Shown one piece after another: positions 1 through 9,662 of a stretch of 35,541 nucleotides of DNA. Every line of letters begins with the position of its first letter. Position 1 is the stretch's first letter. The stretch comes from Bradyrhizobium sp. (GTDB taxonomy: Bacteria > Pseudomonadota > Alphaproteobacteria > Rhizobiales > Xanthobacteraceae), in NCBI GenBank assembly GCA_028290305.1, contig JAQGKC010000046.1, positions 1 through 35,541 on the forward strand, read 5' to 3'. The notes beneath the pieces were generated by a model that saw nothing but the letters and a program-made list of their open reading frames with translations, was not told the origin of the DNA and did not search any database. The translations under genes and the position numbers were made by a program.

Positions 1-480
1 CTGGAGGTCAATCACGAGCTGTCCGACAAGGGCTTCTTCGTCGCCGCCACCGACGACCTCATCACCTGGGCGCGCACGGGATCGCTGATGTGGATGACGT
101 TCGGCCTGGCATGTTGCGCGGTCGAGATGATGCAGATGTCGATGCCGCGCTACGACGCCGAGCGGTTCGGCTTTGCGCCGCGCGCCTCGCCGCGGCAGTC
201 CGACGTGATGATCGTGGCGGGCACGCTGACCAACAAAATGGCGCCGGCGCTGCGCAAGGTCTACGACCAGATGCCGGAGCCGCGTTACGTGATCTCGATG
301 GGGTCGTGTGCCAATGGCGGCGGCTACTATCACTATTCGTATTCGGTGGTGCGCGGTTGCGACCGCATCGTGCCCATCGACATCTACGTGCCCGGCTGCC
401 CACCGACGGCGGAAGCGCTGCTTTACGGTGTGATGCTGCTGCAGAAGAAGATCCGGCGCACCGGAACCATCGAACGCTAA
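1..480 (+). CDS. nuoB: NADH-quinone oxidoreductase subunit B (5' end outside window)
   Basis: Complex I subunit of the peripheral arm that carries the terminal iron-sulfur cluster N2, which passes electrons to quinone at the junction with NuoD. Frame 1 is open from the first base to a TAA at 478-480, giving 159 visible residues; the start codon and the first few tens of residues lie upstream of the window. The family's adjacent cysteine pair is seen in LACCAVEMM (about visible residues 36-44), followed by the other two cluster ligands in MGSCANGG and [10 protein letters not shown]. The next gene, nuoC, starts 11 bases downstream, so this is the usual nuoB-nuoC order. Identification is secure; only the N-terminus is unknown. 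Confidence 0.97.
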   Translation: MEVNHELSDKGFFVAATDDLITWARTGSLMWMTFGLACCAVEMMQMSMPRYDAERFGFAPRASPRQSDVMIVAGTLTNKMAPALRKVYDQMPEPRYVISMGSCANGGGYYHYSYSVVRGCDRIVPIDIYVPGCPPTAEALLYGVMLLQKKIRRTGTIER

Positions 481-491
481 GGTTTTTTGGC

Positions 492-1103
492 ATGGACGAC
501 GGCAGGCTCGACGCTCTGGGGCAGACGATTGTTAGCGCGCTTCCGGGTGCCGCGACCGATCATATGGTCGCGTTCAATCAGCTCACCGTGGCGGTGCATG
601 CCGACAAGATCGTCGAGATCGTGCGTTTCCTGCGCGACGATCCCGGCTGTCGATTCGTCAGCTTCATCGATGTGACGGCGGTGGATTATCCCGGCCGCGA
701 GAAGCGGTTCGACGTGATCTATCACTTTCTGTCCCCGACGCTGAACGCGCGCATCCGTCTGCGCGCGGAAGCCGATGAGACGACCCAGGTGCCGTCGATC
801 ATCGACGAGTTTCCTGGCGCCGACTGGTTCGAGCGCGAGTGCTACGACCTCTATGGCGTGATCTTCACCGGCCATCCGGACATGCGGCGGCTGCTGACGG
901 ATTACGGCTTCGACGGGCATCCGCTGCGCAAGGATTTCCCGCTCACCGGCTTTGTCGAGGTGCGTTACGACGACCAGGAGAAGCGGGTGGTCTACGAGCC
1001 CGTCCGCCTCAATCAGGAATTCCGCAAATTCGATTTCCTCTCCCCGTGGGAAGGCGCGGATTATCCGCTGCCAGGCGATGAGAAGGCGGGGACCAAGCCG
1101 TGA
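492..1103 (+). CDS. nuoC: NADH-quinone oxidoreductase subunit C
   Basis: The 30-kDa subunit of the complex I connecting module; it binds no cofactor and packs against NuoD and NuoB. The ATG at 492 ([10 protein letters not shown]) gives 203 residues, the normal length for a separate NuoC. The frame is open upstream through the nuoB region, but that extension is a shadow of nuoB. The C-terminal half carries the signature [17 protein letters not shown] followed by RLLTDYGF and HPLRKDFPL, the classic 30-kDa subunit motif. It is separate from nuoD, not fused as in enterobacterial NuoCD. A 58-base gap with heptamer repeats separates it from nuoD. Confidence 0.97.
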   Translation: MDDGRLDALGQTIVSALPGAATDHMVAFNQLTVAVHADKIVEIVRFLRDDPGCRFVSFIDVTAVDYPGREKRFDVIYHFLSPTLNARIRLRAEADETTQVPSIIDEFPGADWFERECYDLYGVIFTGHPDMRRLLTDYGFDGHPLRKDFPLTGFVEVRYDDQEKRVVYEPVRLNQEFRKFDFLSPWEGADYPLPGDEKAGTKP

Positions 1104-1105
1104 TT

Positions 1106-1140
1106 CTATTCGCTATTCGCTATTTGCGACTCGCTATTCG
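1106..1140. repeat. Heptamer tandem repeat between nuoC and nuoD
   Basis: Thirty-five bases divide exactly into five 7-base units: CTATTCG, CTATTCG, CTATTTG, CGACTCG, CTATTCG. The array begins 3 bases after the nuoC stop and ends 21 bases before the nuoD ATG. Such CTATTCG-type strings are, from memory, common between Bradyrhizobium genes. No function is visible, although the array sets the nuoC-nuoD spacing. Confidence 0.75.
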
Positions 1141-1161
1141 CCCGCCAGCGGAAGCTGCATC

Positions 1162-2352
1162 ATGAACGAACAGAACCTCCGCAACTTCACCATCAACTTC
1201 GGGCCGCAGCATCCGGCGGCGCACGGCGTGCTGCGTCTGGTGCTGGAGCTCGATGGCGAGTTCGTTGCACGCGTCGATCCGCACATCGGCCTTCTGCATC
1301 GCGGCACTGAGAAGCTGATCGAGCACAAGACCTACCTGCAGGCGATCCCGTATTTCGACCGGCTCGACTACGTCGCGCCGATGAATCAGGAACACGCGTT
1401 CTGCCTGGCGGCGGAAAAGCTGCTCGGCATTGAGGTGCCGCGCCGTGCGCAATTGATCCGTGTACTGTATTGCGAGATCGGCCGCATCCTGTCGCACCTT
1501 CTCAACGTCACCACGCAGGCGATGGACGTCGGCGCGCTGACCCCGCCGCTGTGGGGCTTTGAAGAGCGCGAAAAGCTGATGGTGTTTTACGAGCGCGCGT
1601 CCGGCTCCCGGATGCATGCGGCTTATTTCCGGATCGGTGGCGTGCACCAGGACCTGCCGCCAAAACTGATCGACGATATCGACGCCTGGTGCGAACCGTT
1701 CCTCGGGGTGGTGGCCGATCTCGAGCGATTGCTGACCGGCAACCGCATTTTCAAGCAGCGCAACGTCGATATCGGCGTGGTGACGTTGAAGCAGGCCTGG
1801 GAATGGGGTTTTTCGGGCGTGATGGTGCGCGGTTCGGGCGCCGCGTGGGATTTGCGCAAGGCACAGCCGTATGAATGCTACGCCGAGATGGATTTCGACA
1901 TTCCGATCGGCAAGAACGGCGACTGCTACGATCGTTACTGCATTCGCATGGAAGAAATGCGCCAGTCCGTGCGTATCATGAAACAATGCATCGCGAAGCT
2001 GCGCGCGGCCGACGGGCAGGGGCCGGTCGCCGTCGAGGACAACAAGATTTTCCCGCCGCGCCGGGCCGAGATGAAGCGCTCGATGGAAGCGCTGATCCAT
2101 CACTTCAAGCTCTACACCGAAGGCTTCCACGTGCCGGCCGGCGAGGTCTACGCCGCGGTCGAGGCGCCGAAGGGCGAATTCGGCGTCTATCTGGTCGCCG
2201 ACGGCACCAACAAGCCCTACAAATGCAAGATCCGCGCGCCGGGCTTTGCGCATCTGCAGGCGATGGATTTCATCTGCAGGGGCCATCTCCTGGCCGACGT
2301 CTCGGCCATCCTGGGCTCGCTCGACATCGTGTTCGGAGAGGTCGACCGGTGA
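1162..2352 (+). CDS. nuoD: NADH-quinone oxidoreductase subunit D
   Basis: The 49-kDa subunit of complex I; with NuoB it forms the quinone-binding chamber next to cluster N2. The ATG at 1162 gives 396 residues, the usual length for a stand-alone NuoD, and begins with the family N-terminus [24 protein letters not shown] about 8 bases upstream is a reasonable ribosome-binding site. Other family marks are [14 protein letters not shown] (about residues 36-49), [11 protein letters not shown] and the C-terminal DIVFGEVDR, whose final Asp-Arg is typical. The open frame extends further upstream but that part overlaps nuoC. Its TGA overlaps the ATG of the following methyltransferase gene by one base, so the two are probably translationally coupled. 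Confidence 0.97.
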   Translation: MNEQNLRNFTINFGPQHPAAHGVLRLVLELDGEFVARVDPHIGLLHRGTEKLIEHKTYLQAIPYFDRLDYVAPMNQEHAFCLAAEKLLGIEVPRRAQLIRVLYCEIGRILSHLLNVTTQAMDVGALTPPLWGFEEREKLMVFYERASGSRMHAAYFRIGGVHQDLPPKLIDDIDAWCEPFLGVVADLERLLTGNRIFKQRNVDIGVVTLKQAWEWGFSGVMVRGSGAAWDLRKAQPYECYAEMDFDIPIGKNGDCYDRYCIRMEEMRQSVRIMKQCIAKLRAADGQGPVAVEDNKIFPPRRAEMKRSMEALIHHFKLYTEGFHVPAGEVYAAVEAPKGEFGVYLVADGTNKPYKCKIRAPGFAHLQAMDFICRGHLLADVSAILGSLDIVFGEVDR

Positions 2353-3314
2353 TGGCAACGCCGCCGATCCAGTTTGACCGGGCTTCGGGAGCTCTCGAGG
2401 GAGCAAACCTGTGGGAGCGAACGGCCGCGCTGGCGTTGGCGACGGGTTCAAAAATATCGTCGCACTTTTCGCATCGGGGCTACATCGGCTGCGCCAATCT
2501 GCTGCGCAAGACGTTGCCCGAGCGCAACATCGCAATCAAACTCAATTCCGACGCCGTGTTCGAATTTCCCTATGGCGATGGCTATTGGAGCAAGCTGCTC
2601 AATCGCGCGTATCACTATGAGGACGAACTGGAGTTGCTGTTTCGGGGCTCAGCCAGCGTCGATTACACGCTGCTCGATTGCGGCGCCAATTATGGCTACT
2701 GGTCGGTGCTGGTCTCGAGCGCGCCGTTCGGTTCGCACAAGGCGATTGCGATCGAGCCGTCGTCGCAGAACTTTGCCAAGCTTGCGAACAATGCCAAGGT
2801 CAATGGCAACCGCTTCGCGTTGATGAAATGCGCGATCGGCGCGAGCAGGGGCACCGCGCGCCTCTCCGGCACCAAGCACGAGGCGTTCAGCATCGCCGGC
2901 GACGCGAGCAACGGCGGCGAGGACGTGCCGGTGATCGCGCTCGACAATCTGCTCGACGATGGCAAGATATCGCCTGATGGAAAATACCTGATCAAGCTCG
3001 ACGTCGAAGGCGTCGAGATCGAAGCCATCAAGGGCGGCGCGCGGCTGTTAAAGGGCGACAGCGTGATCTTGTGCGAAGAACACGGCAATGATCCCGGGCA
3101 TACCGTGTCGCGCTATATCCTCGAGCAGACCCCGCTCAAGCTGATCGTGTACGATCCGCGCAGCAATCGGATGGAAACCGTGACCGAGCTTTCGATCCTC
3201 GATCGCATCAAGGTTTCATCCCATGTCGGTTATAACGTATTTGGTACCGCAAGCGCGTTTTGGCAGGACAGGATCAATGCCCTGAACGCAAACGCCGCGC
3301 ACCGCACGCAATGA
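2352..3314 (+). CDS. FkbM-family SAM-dependent methyltransferase embedded in nuo operon
   Basis: Predicted class I methyltransferase of 320 residues, not a complex I subunit. The SAM-binding motif I is LLDCGANYGYWS (residues 107-118), acidic motif II is in AIAIEP (131-136), and the FkbM signature is IKLDVEGVEIEAIKGG (214-229). No signal peptide or membrane helix is seen, so it should be cytoplasmic. The ATG overlaps the nuoD stop (TGATG) and nuoE follows 11 bases after its stop, so it must be co-transcribed with nuo. FkbM enzymes are mostly O-methyltransferases acting on small molecules or sugars; the substrate here is unknown. Position suggests, but does not show, a role in complex I assembly or modification. 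It could equally be an operon hitchhiker. Confidence 0.88.
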   Translation: MATPPIQFDRASGALEGANLWERTAALALATGSKISSHFSHRGYIGCANLLRKTLPERNIAIKLNSDAVFEFPYGDGYWSKLLNRAYHYEDELELLFRGSASVDYTLLDCGANYGYWSVLVSSAPFGSHKAIAIEPSSQNFAKLANNAKVNGNRFALMKCAIGASRGTARLSGTKHEAFSIAGDASNGGEDVPVIALDNLLDDGKISPDGKYLIKLDVEGVEIEAIKGGARLLKGDSVILCEEHGNDPGHTVSRYILEQTPLKLIVYDPRSNRMETVTELSILDRIKVSSHVGYNVFGTASAFWQDRINALNANAAHRTQ

Positions 3315-3325
3315 AAGACTAAGAG

Positions 3326-3937
3326 ATGTCCGTTCGTCGCCTCGCCCCGAAAGAATTGCAGCCCGCGAGCTTCACGTTCTCGGATGAGAATCTTGCGTGG
3401 GCGAAAGCACAGATCGCCAAATACCCGGAGGGCCGGCAGGCGTCGGCGGTAATCGCGATCCTGTGGCGGGTCCAGGAACAACATGAGGGGTGGGTTTCGG
3501 AAGCCGCGATCCGCGCCGTCGCGGATTTGCTGGATATGCCCTACATCCGTGTGCTGGAGGTCGCGACTTTCTACACGATGTTCCAGTTGCAGCCGGTCGG
3601 CAAGAAAGCCCATGTGCAGGTCTGCGGCACGACGCCGTGCAGGTTGCGTGGCGCCGCCGATATCATCGAAGTATGCCAGAGCCGTATCCATCATGATCCC
3701 TTCCATCTGTCCAAGGACGGAAATTTCAGTTGGGAAGAAGTCGAGTGTCTTGGCGCCTGCGTGAACGCGCCGATGGTGCTGATCTGGAAGGATACCTACG
3801 AAGACCTGACCAAGGAGAATTTCGGCAAGGTGCTGGACGGCTTTGCCTCCGGCAACCTTCCGAAGCCGGGGCCGCAGACCGGCCGTCAATTCTCCGCGCC
3901 CATTGGTGGGCCGACCACGCTGAAGGAAACCACATGA
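3326..3937 (+). CDS. nuoE: NADH-quinone oxidoreductase subunit E
   Basis: The 24-kDa subunit of the NADH dehydrogenase module; it carries the [2Fe-2S] cluster N1a next to the FMN of NuoF. It has 203 residues, within the alphaproteobacterial range. The N-terminal helical part reads [19 protein letters not shown]. The four cluster ligands are visible as Cys100 and Cys105 in [11 protein letters not shown] and Cys141 and Cys145 in [10 protein letters not shown]. The C-terminal tail of about 25 residues, rich in Pro and Gly, is less conserved. The stop overlaps the ATG of the next small gene (ATGA at 3934-3937), a sign of coupled translation. Confidence 0.97.
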   Translation: MSVRRLAPKELQPASFTFSDENLAWAKAQIAKYPEGRQASAVIAILWRVQEQHEGWVSEAAIRAVADLLDMPYIRVLEVATFYTMFQLQPVGKKAHVQVCGTTPCRLRGAADIIEVCQSRIHHDPFHLSKDGNFSWEEVECLGACVNAPMVLIWKDTYEDLTKENFGKVLDGFASGNLPKPGPQTGRQFSAPIGGPTTLKETT

Positions 3938-4146
3938 AGCGTGTCCCTGCATGGGCGGCCGGGCCGGGGAGTGTCGGCACGATGAAACACTGGCGTTATA
4001 TCGCTTTGCACACCGTCGCGGCCGGTGCATTCATTTTCCTGCTGCAGCGCTACACGCTGGGCGCGTCGCTCGATTCAAGCCTGCTATGGGCGCTGGCCTT
4101 CGGCGGATGCGCCGCCGCGCTCGCCTACATGCAGCACAATCGCTGA
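3934..4146 (+). CDS. Small two-helix membrane protein between nuoE and nuoF
   Basis: A 70-residue open frame starting at the ATGA overlap with nuoE, preceded by GAAGGA at good spacing. A second in-frame ATG at 3982 would give a 54-residue protein ([15 protein letters not shown]...). Either form has two hydrophobic stretches, roughly [13 protein letters not shown] and [19 protein letters not shown], and a short basic end (QHNR). I do not recognise a named family, though I recall similar small proteins at this place in Bradyrhizobium nuo operons. Its position between nuoE and nuoF suggests co-expression with complex I; a supernumerary-subunit or assembly role would be inference. Which start is used cannot be decided from sequence alone. 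Confidence 0.7.
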   Translation: MKRVPAWAAGPGSVGTMKHWRYIALHTVAAGAFIFLLQRYTLGASLDSSLLWALAFGGCAAALAYMQHNR

Positions 4147-4167
4147 CCCCTTAGGAAGCTTCAAGTC

Positions 4168-5493
4168 ATGCTCGACGACAAGGACCGCATCTTCAAGAAC
4201 CTCTACGGCCTTCAGGACTGGGGCCTCGAAGGCGCGCGCCGCCGCGGCGCCTGGGACGGCACCAAGGCGATCATCGACAAGGGGCGCGACTGGATCATCA
4301 ACGAGATGAAGGCCTCCGGCCTGCGCGGGCGGGGCGGGGCGGGTTTCCCGACCGGGCTGAAATGGTCGTTCATGCCGAAGGAATCGACCGACGGCCGGCC
4401 GAGCTATCTCGTGGTCAATGCTGACGAGTCCGAACCCGGCACCTGCAAGGACCGGGAGATCATGCGGCACGACCCGCATTTGCTCGTCGAGGGCTGCCTG
4501 CTCGCGAGCTTCGCGATGAACGCGCACGCCTGCTACATCTATGTACGCGGCGAATTCATCCGCGAGCGCGAGCATCTGCAGGCCGCGGTCGATCAGGCCT
4601 ATGAGGCCAGGCTGATCGGCAAGGACAATATCAACGGCTGGCCGTTCGACCTTTACGTGACGCATGGCGCGGGCGCCTACATTTGCGGCGAAGAGACCGC
4701 GCTGCTGGAAAGCCTCGAAGGCAAGAAGGGCCAGCCACGGCTGAAACCGCCATTCCCGGCCAATGTCGGCCTCTACGGCTGCCCGACCACGGTCAACAAT
4801 GTCGAGTCGATCGCGGTTGCGCCTGACATCTTGAGGCGCGGCGCGGCATGGTTCGCCGCCATCGGCCGGCCCAACAATGTCGGCACCAAACTGTTCTGCA
4901 TCTCCGGCCATGTCGAACGTCCCTGCAACGTCGAAGAGGCGATGGGAATCCCGTTCCGCGAGCTGATCGAGCGCCATTGCGGCGGCATCCGCGGCGGCTG
5001 GGATAACCTGAAAGCGGTGATCCCGGGCGGCTCGTCGGTGCGCATGGTACCGGCCGACCAGATCATCGACACGCCGATGGATTTCGACAGCCTGGGCAAG
5101 CTGCGCTCTGGTCTCGGCACCGCCGCTGTCATTGTGATGGACAAGTCGACCGACCTGATCCGGGCGATCGCGCGAATTTCCTATTTCTACAAGCACGAGA
5201 GCTGCGGCCAGTGTACGCCCTGCCGCGAGGGTCCGGGATGGATGTGGCGGGTGCTGACCCGGATGGCGGAAGGCCGCGCCCACAAGCGTGAAATCGACAT
5301 GCTGCTGGAAGTGACAAAACAGGTCGAGGGTCACACCATCTGCGCGCTCGGCGATGCCGCGGCGTGGCCGATCCAGGGCCTGATCGCGCATTTCCGTCAT
5401 GAGATCGAGCAACGCATCGACGAATATTCGCGCAAGGCTGATATCGACGACGTCGGCATTCTCGACCCCGCGCATATGGTCGCGGCGGAGTAA
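4168..5493 (+). CDS. nuoF: NADH-quinone oxidoreductase subunit F
   Basis: The 51-kDa subunit that binds NADH, FMN and the [4Fe-4S] cluster N3, where electrons enter complex I. The 441-residue length is typical. The FMN/NADH glycine-rich loop is [15 protein letters not shown] (residues 52-66), and the second nucleotide-binding stretch is [15 protein letters not shown] (171-185). The N3 ligands are Cys346, Cys349 and Cys352 in [12 protein letters not shown] plus Cys392 in HTICALGD. It starts 21 bases after the preceding small membrane-protein gene, with TAGGAAG upstream as a possible ribosome site. Confidence 0.98.
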   Translation: MLDDKDRIFKNLYGLQDWGLEGARRRGAWDGTKAIIDKGRDWIINEMKASGLRGRGGAGFPTGLKWSFMPKESTDGRPSYLVVNADESEPGTCKDREIMRHDPHLLVEGCLLASFAMNAHACYIYVRGEFIREREHLQAAVDQAYEARLIGKDNINGWPFDLYVTHGAGAYICGEETALLESLEGKKGQPRLKPPFPANVGLYGCPTTVNNVESIAVAPDILRRGAAWFAAIGRPNNVGTKLFCISGHVERPCNVEEAMGIPFRELIERHCGGIRGGWDNLKAVIPGGSSVRMVPADQIIDTPMDFDSLGKLRSGLGTAAVIVMDKSTDLIRAIARISYFYKHESCGQCTPCREGPGWMWRVLTRMAEGRAHKREIDMLLEVTKQVEGHTICALGDAAAWPIQGLIAHFRHEIEQRIDEYSRKADIDDVGILDPAHMVAAE

Positions 5494-5498
5494 TCTCG

Positions 5499-5990
5499 AT
5501 GTCGCAACCGAGCATTATCTGGTGGCAGAAATACGGGACGCTGGCGCAAATGGCGCAGGCGTCCGTGGCGCTGCTCGGCTTTGTGGCGATCCTGTTCCAG
5601 ATCAACGAAATCCGATCCAACAATCGCGCCGCAAGTGCGCGGCAGGCGTTTCTCGGCTACACCGATCTGGCGTTCAGAAATCCGAAATACTCGCAGCCTG
5701 ACTTCGACACCATTAAGGCAGGCAGCCGCGACGAGCAGGTTCAATATGAGAGTTTTGTCTCCTATTTCCTGTATGCCTGCGAGGAAGCAACCGCCGCGTT
5801 CGCCGGCCGGCCCGAATGGCTCGCTTCCTGCGACTACGATCTGAGGCCGCATCTGCCGTTCCTGTGCGAGAAGAACAAGGCCGAGCCGGCTTATCTCGCG
5901 ACCTACAGCGCCGACACCCAGCAATGGGTGAAGGCGTCCATGAAGACCGCCAGCGTCACTCCACCCGACTGCAAGCTGGGAAAGACTTGA
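5499..5990 (+). CDS. Unknown membrane-anchored protein between nuoF and nuoG
   Basis: A 163-residue protein that I do not recognise. It starts 5 bases after the nuoF stop and ends 7 bases before nuoG, so it is part of the transcript. Residues about 13-34 (GTLAQMAQASVALLGFVAIL) form one likely membrane helix, followed by a polar, probably helical region (FQINEIRSNNRAASARQAF) and a soluble domain with several Tyr, Trp and Asp residues and four cysteines. There is no cleavable signal peptide pattern. The layout, one N-terminal helix then a small soluble domain, resembles other unnamed bacterial anchored proteins. A link with complex I rests only on operon position. Confidence 0.75.
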   Translation: MSQPSIIWWQKYGTLAQMAQASVALLGFVAILFQINEIRSNNRAASARQAFLGYTDLAFRNPKYSQPDFDTIKAGSRDEQVQYESFVSYFLYACEEATAAFAGRPEWLASCDYDLRPHLPFLCEKNKAEPAYLATYSADTQQWVKASMKTASVTPPDCKLGKT

Positions 5991-5997
5991 GACCACA

Positions 5998-8073
5998 ATG
6001 ACCAAACTCATCGTCGATGGCAAAGAGATCGATGTTCCCCCGGAATTTACGCTGTTGCAGGCGTGCGAAGCCGCGGGCGCCGAAATTCCGCGTTTTTGCT
6101 ACCACGAGCGGCTGTCGATCGCCGGCAATTGCCGGATGTGCCTGGTCGAAGTGAAGGGCGGCCCGAAGCCGGTCGCAAGCTGCGCCTGGGGCGTTCGCGA
6201 TTGCCGGCCCGGCCCCAAGGGCGAGCCGCCGGAAATCTCGACCCGTTCGCCGATGGTGAAGAAGGCGCGCGAAGGCGTAATGGAATTCCTGCTGATCAAC
6301 CATCCCCTGGATTGCCCGATCTGCGACCAGGGCGGCGAATGCGACCTGCAGGACCAGGCGATGGGCTACGGCGTCGACACCAGCCGATTCGCCGAAAACA
6401 AGCGTGCGGTCGAAGACAAATATCTGGGCGCGCTGGTCAAGACCTCGATGAACCGCTGCATCCAGTGCACGCGCTGCGTCCGCTTCTCCGCCGAAGTCTG
6501 TGGCGCGCCCGAGATGGGCGCGACCGGCCGTGGCGAGGACATGGAAATCACCACCTATCTTGAGTCGGCCCTGACCTCTGAATTGCAGGGCAACCTCGTC
6601 GATATCTGCCCGGTGGGTGCGCTGACCTCGAAGCCCTATGCGTTCGCGGCGCGGCCCTGGGAACTCGGCAAGACCCAGTCGATCGATGTGATGGATGGCG
6701 TCGGTTCGGCGATCCGGGTCGATACTCGCGGCCGCGAGGTGATGCGGATTCTGCCGCGCGTCAACGACTCGGTGAACGAGGAGTGGATTTCCGACAAAAC
6801 CCGCCACATCGTCGACGGTCTGCGCACGCAGCGGCTCGACCGTCCCTATATCAGGGAGAACGGCCAGCTCCGCGCGGCGTCATGGTCGGAGGCTTTCGGG
6901 GCGATCGCGGCGAAGGCCGGCCGCATCGACGGCAAGCGGATCGGCGCCATCGCCGGCGATCTCGCGGCGGTGGAGGAGATGTTCGCGCTAAAGGACCTGC
7001 TGGCCAAATTCGGCTCGGCCAATCTCGCGACCCAAAATGGCGACGCCTTCGACTGGAAAGCCGGCCGCGCCTCCTACATTTTCAATCCGACCATCGTCGG
7101 CATCGAGCAGGCCGACGCGCTTCTGATTGTGGGCTCAAACCCGCGCAAGGAGGCCGCCGTTCTCAACGCGCGGATCCGCAAGCGCTGGCGCAGCGGCCAG
7201 CTCAAGATCGGCGTGATCGGCGCCAAGGCCGATCTCACTTACAGCTACGACTATCTCGGCGCGGGCACGGATTCGCTCAGCGACCTCGCCGCCGGCAAGC
7301 ATTCCTTCGCGGATGTGCTGAAGGCTGCGAAAAATCCGATCGTGCTGGTCGGCGCCGGGGCGACGGCACGACACGATGGCGCTGCGGTGCTGGCGCTCGC
7401 GGCAAAGCTCGCGGTGGATTTCGGGGCGGCCAAGCCGGGCTGGAATGGTTTCGGCGTTCTGCACGATACGGCCTCGCGGGTCGGTGCGCTGGATGTCGGC
7501 TTTGCGTCGGGCGCGGGCGGCCTGAATGCGGCGCAGATGACCACGTTCGGCACCCTCGACGTCTTGTTCCTGCTCGGCGCCGATGAAATCAAGGCACCTG
7601 ACGGTACTTTCGTGGTATACATCGGCACCCACGGCGACCGCGGCGCGCATCGCGCCGACGTGATCCTGCCTGGCGCTGCTTACACGGAAAAATCCGGCCT
7701 GTACGTCAACACCGAAGGCCGGGTACAGATGGCCAGCCGCGCGGCGTTTCCGCCGGGGGAGGCGCGCGAGGATTGGGCGATCATCCGTGCCCTGTCGGAC
7801 GTGCTAGACAAGAGGCTGCCTTACGATTCTCTTGCGGCGTTGCGGCAGACGATCTTCAAGGCCGTGCCGCATCTGATGCGCGTCGACCGGATCGAAGCCG
7901 GCAATACGGATGATCTGAAGACGTTGGCTGGCAAGGGCGGCAGTGTCGAAAAGGCGCCTTTCAAGACAACGGTCGAGGATTATTACCTGACCAACCCGAT
8001 CGCGCGGGCGTCTGCGGTCATGGCGGAATGCTCCCGCCTGGCCTCGGGACACATGCTGACGGCAGCGGAGTGA
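5998..8073 (+). CDS. nuoG: NADH-quinone oxidoreductase subunit G
   Basis: The 75-kDa subunit that wires electrons from NuoF/E through several iron-sulfur clusters. It has 691 residues, the usual alphaproteobacterial length. The N-terminal ferredoxin-like domain holds the [2Fe-2S] ligands Cys34, Cys45, Cys48 and Cys62. The His-Cys3 cluster motif is [17 protein letters not shown], followed by [11 protein letters not shown] and [12 protein letters not shown] for the next [4Fe-4S] cluster. The C-terminal two thirds is the molybdopterin-oxidoreductase-like fold (for example [20 protein letters not shown]) with no evident catalytic role. The TGA is 10 bases before nuoH. Confidence 0.98.
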   Translation: MTKLIVDGKEIDVPPEFTLLQACEAAGAEIPRFCYHERLSIAGNCRMCLVEVKGGPKPVASCAWGVRDCRPGPKGEPPEISTRSPMVKKAREGVMEFLLINHPLDCPICDQGGECDLQDQAMGYGVDTSRFAENKRAVEDKYLGALVKTSMNRCIQCTRCVRFSAEVCGAPEMGATGRGEDMEITTYLESALTSELQGNLVDICPVGALTSKPYAFAARPWELGKTQSIDVMDGVGSAIRVDTRGREVMRILPRVNDSVNEEWISDKTRHIVDGLRTQRLDRPYIRENGQLRAASWSEAFGAIAAKAGRIDGKRIGAIAGDLAAVEEMFALKDLLAKFGSANLATQNGDAFDWKAGRASYIFNPTIVGIEQADALLIVGSNPRKEAAVLNARIRKRWRSGQLKIGVIGAKADLTYSYDYLGAGTDSLSDLAAGKHSFADVLKAAKNPIVLVGAGATARHDGAAVLALAAKLAVDFGAAKPGWNGFGVLHDTASRVGALDVGFASGAGGLNAAQMTTFGTLDVLFLLGADEIKAPDGTFVVYIGTHGDRGAHRADVILPGAAYTEKSGLYVNTEGRVQMASRAAFPPGEAREDWAIIRALSDVLDKRLPYDSLAALRQTIFKAVPHLMRVDRIEAGNTDDLKTLAGKGGSVEKAPFKTTVEDYYLTNPIARASAVMAECSRLASGHMLTAAE

Positions 8074-8083
8074 GCGTGACCTG

Positions 8084-9109
8084 ATGGCTGAATTCTGGAC
8101 CAGTACATTGTGGCCGCTGATCATCATGATCGCGCAGAGCCTGTTGCTGCTCGTGGTACTGTTGATCGCGATCGCCTACATCCTGCTGGCCGACCGTAAG
8201 ATCTGGGCGGCGGTGCAGATCCGGCGCGGACCCAACGTAGTCGGCCCATTTGGTCTGTTGCAATCCTTCGCCGACCTTTTGAAGTTCGTGCTGAAGGAGC
8301 CGATCATTCCTTCCGGCTCCAACAAGGGCGTGTTCCTGCTGGCGCCGCTGGTGAGCTGCGTGCTGGCGCTCGCGGCCTGGGCCGTGATCCCGATGGATCT
8401 CGGCTGGGTGATTTCGGACATCAATGTCGGGGTGCTCTATATTTTCGCGATCTCGTCGCTGTCGATCTACGGCATCATCATGGCGGGGTGGTCGTCGAAC
8501 TCGAAATATCCGTTCCTCGCCGCGCTTCGCTCGGCGGCGCAGATGGTGTCGTATGAAGTCTCAATCGGCTTCGTCATCATCACGGTCCTTCTTTGCGTGG
8601 GTTCGTTGAACCTGTCGGCCGTGGTCGAGGCGCAGAACTCGAAATGGGGGCTGCTCGGCTGGTACTGGCTGCCGCTGTTCCCGATGTTCGTGGTCTTTTA
8701 CGTCTCGGCGCTGGCCGAGACCAACCGGCCGCCGTTCGATCTGGTGGAAGCCGAATCCGAATTGGTGGCGGGTTTCATGGTCGAATACGGCTCGACGCCG
8801 TATCTGTTGTTCATGCTCGGCGAATATGTCGCGATCACCACGATGTGCGCGATGGCCACGATCCTGTTCCTGGGCGGCTGGCTGCCGCCGATCCCCTACG
8901 CCCCGTTCACCTGGGTGCCCGGGATCATCTGGTTCGTGCTCAAGGTATTTTTCATGTTCTTCCTGTTTGCGATGGCGAAGGCGATCGTGCCGCGCTACCG
9001 CTACGACCAGTTGATGCGGCTCGGCTGGAAGGTGTTCCTGCCCTTGTCGCTGGCGATGGTGGTGATCGTCGCCGGCGTGCTGCATTTCGCGGGGATCGCG
9101 CCGAAATGA
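8084..9109 (+). CDS. nuoH: NADH-quinone oxidoreductase subunit H
   Basis: Membrane subunit of complex I that borders the quinone chamber and connects the peripheral arm to the proton-pumping antiporter-like subunits. It has 341 residues and about eight hydrophobic segments. Family motifs are [16 protein letters not shown] near residues 36-51, which lines the quinone entry, and [20 protein letters not shown], the acidic cytoplasmic loop. The C-terminal part, [17 protein letters not shown], is also typical. It starts 10 bases after nuoG. Confidence 0.97.
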   Translation: MAEFWTSTLWPLIIMIAQSLLLLVVLLIAIAYILLADRKIWAAVQIRRGPNVVGPFGLLQSFADLLKFVLKEPIIPSGSNKGVFLLAPLVSCVLALAAWAVIPMDLGWVISDINVGVLYIFAISSLSIYGIIMAGWSSNSKYPFLAALRSAAQMVSYEVSIGFVIITVLLCVGSLNLSAVVEAQNSKWGLLGWYWLPLFPMFVVFYVSALAETNRPPFDLVEAESELVAGFMVEYGSTPYLLFMLGEYVAITTMCAMATILFLGGWLPPIPYAPFTWVPGIIWFVLKVFFMFFLFAMAKAIVPRYRYDQLMRLGWKVFLPLSLAMVVIVAGVLHFAGIAPK

Positions 9110-9116
9110 GGTCGCT

Positions 9117-9611
9117 ATGAGTATCAACATCAACGCCACAGCCCGCTCGCTTTTGTTGTCCGAATTCGTGTCGGCGTTCTTTCTCGCCATGCGCTACTTC
9201 TTCAAACCGAAGCCGACGCTGAATTACCCGTTTGAAAAGGGGCCGATCTCGCCGCGCTTCCGTGGCGAGCATGCCTTGCGCCGTTATCCCAACGGTGAGG
9301 AGCGTTGTATCGCCTGCAAGCTGTGCGAGGCGATTTGCCCGGCGCAGGCGATCACGATCGAGGCCGGCCCACGCCGCAACGACGGCACCCGCCGCACCGT
9401 GCGTTACGACATCGACATGGTGAAATGCATCTATTGCGGTCTGTGCCAGGAGGCCTGTCCGGTCGATGCCATCGTCGAGGGGCCGAATTTCGAATTCGCG
9501 ACCGAGACCCGCGAGGAGCTCTATTATGACAAGGCGAAACTTCTCGCCAATGGCGACCGCTGGGAGCGTGAGATTGCAAAATCAATCGAGCTCGACGCGC
9601 CGTATCGGTGA
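9117..9611 (+). CDS. nuoI: NADH-quinone oxidoreductase subunit I
   Basis: The 23-kDa ferredoxin-type subunit carrying the two [4Fe-4S] clusters N6a and N6b, which lead to N2 in NuoB. It has 164 residues. The two CxxCxxCxxxCP motifs are [17 protein letters not shown] (Cys64, 67, 70, 74) and [17 protein letters not shown] (Cys104, 107, 110, 114). The N-terminal amphipathic stretch ([18 protein letters not shown]) fits attachment to the membrane arm. It starts 7 bases after nuoH. A palindrome-rich spacer of about 200 bases follows before nuoJ, the only sizeable gap inside the operon. Confidence 0.98.
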   Translation: MSININATARSLLLSEFVSAFFLAMRYFFKPKPTLNYPFEKGPISPRFRGEHALRRYPNGEERCIACKLCEAICPAQAITIEAGPRRNDGTRRTVRYDIDMVKCIYCGLCQEACPVDAIVEGPNFEFATETREELYYDKAKLLANGDRWEREIAKSIELDAPYR

Positions 9612-9662
9612 TGAAATGAACTCGGTCATTGCAATGCATAGACGCGCAGCAGGCACGGTCGG

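Noticed and set aside
1120..2535. Long minus-strand open frame opposite nuoD (471 residues)
   Set aside because: It is the antisense shadow of nuoD in GC-rich DNA; the Arg/His/Asp-rich composition has no recognisable domains.
4084..5475. Minus-strand open frame of 463 residues opposite nuoF
   Set aside because: Shadow of nuoF caused by third-position GC bias; no motif, and nuoF on the plus strand is certain.
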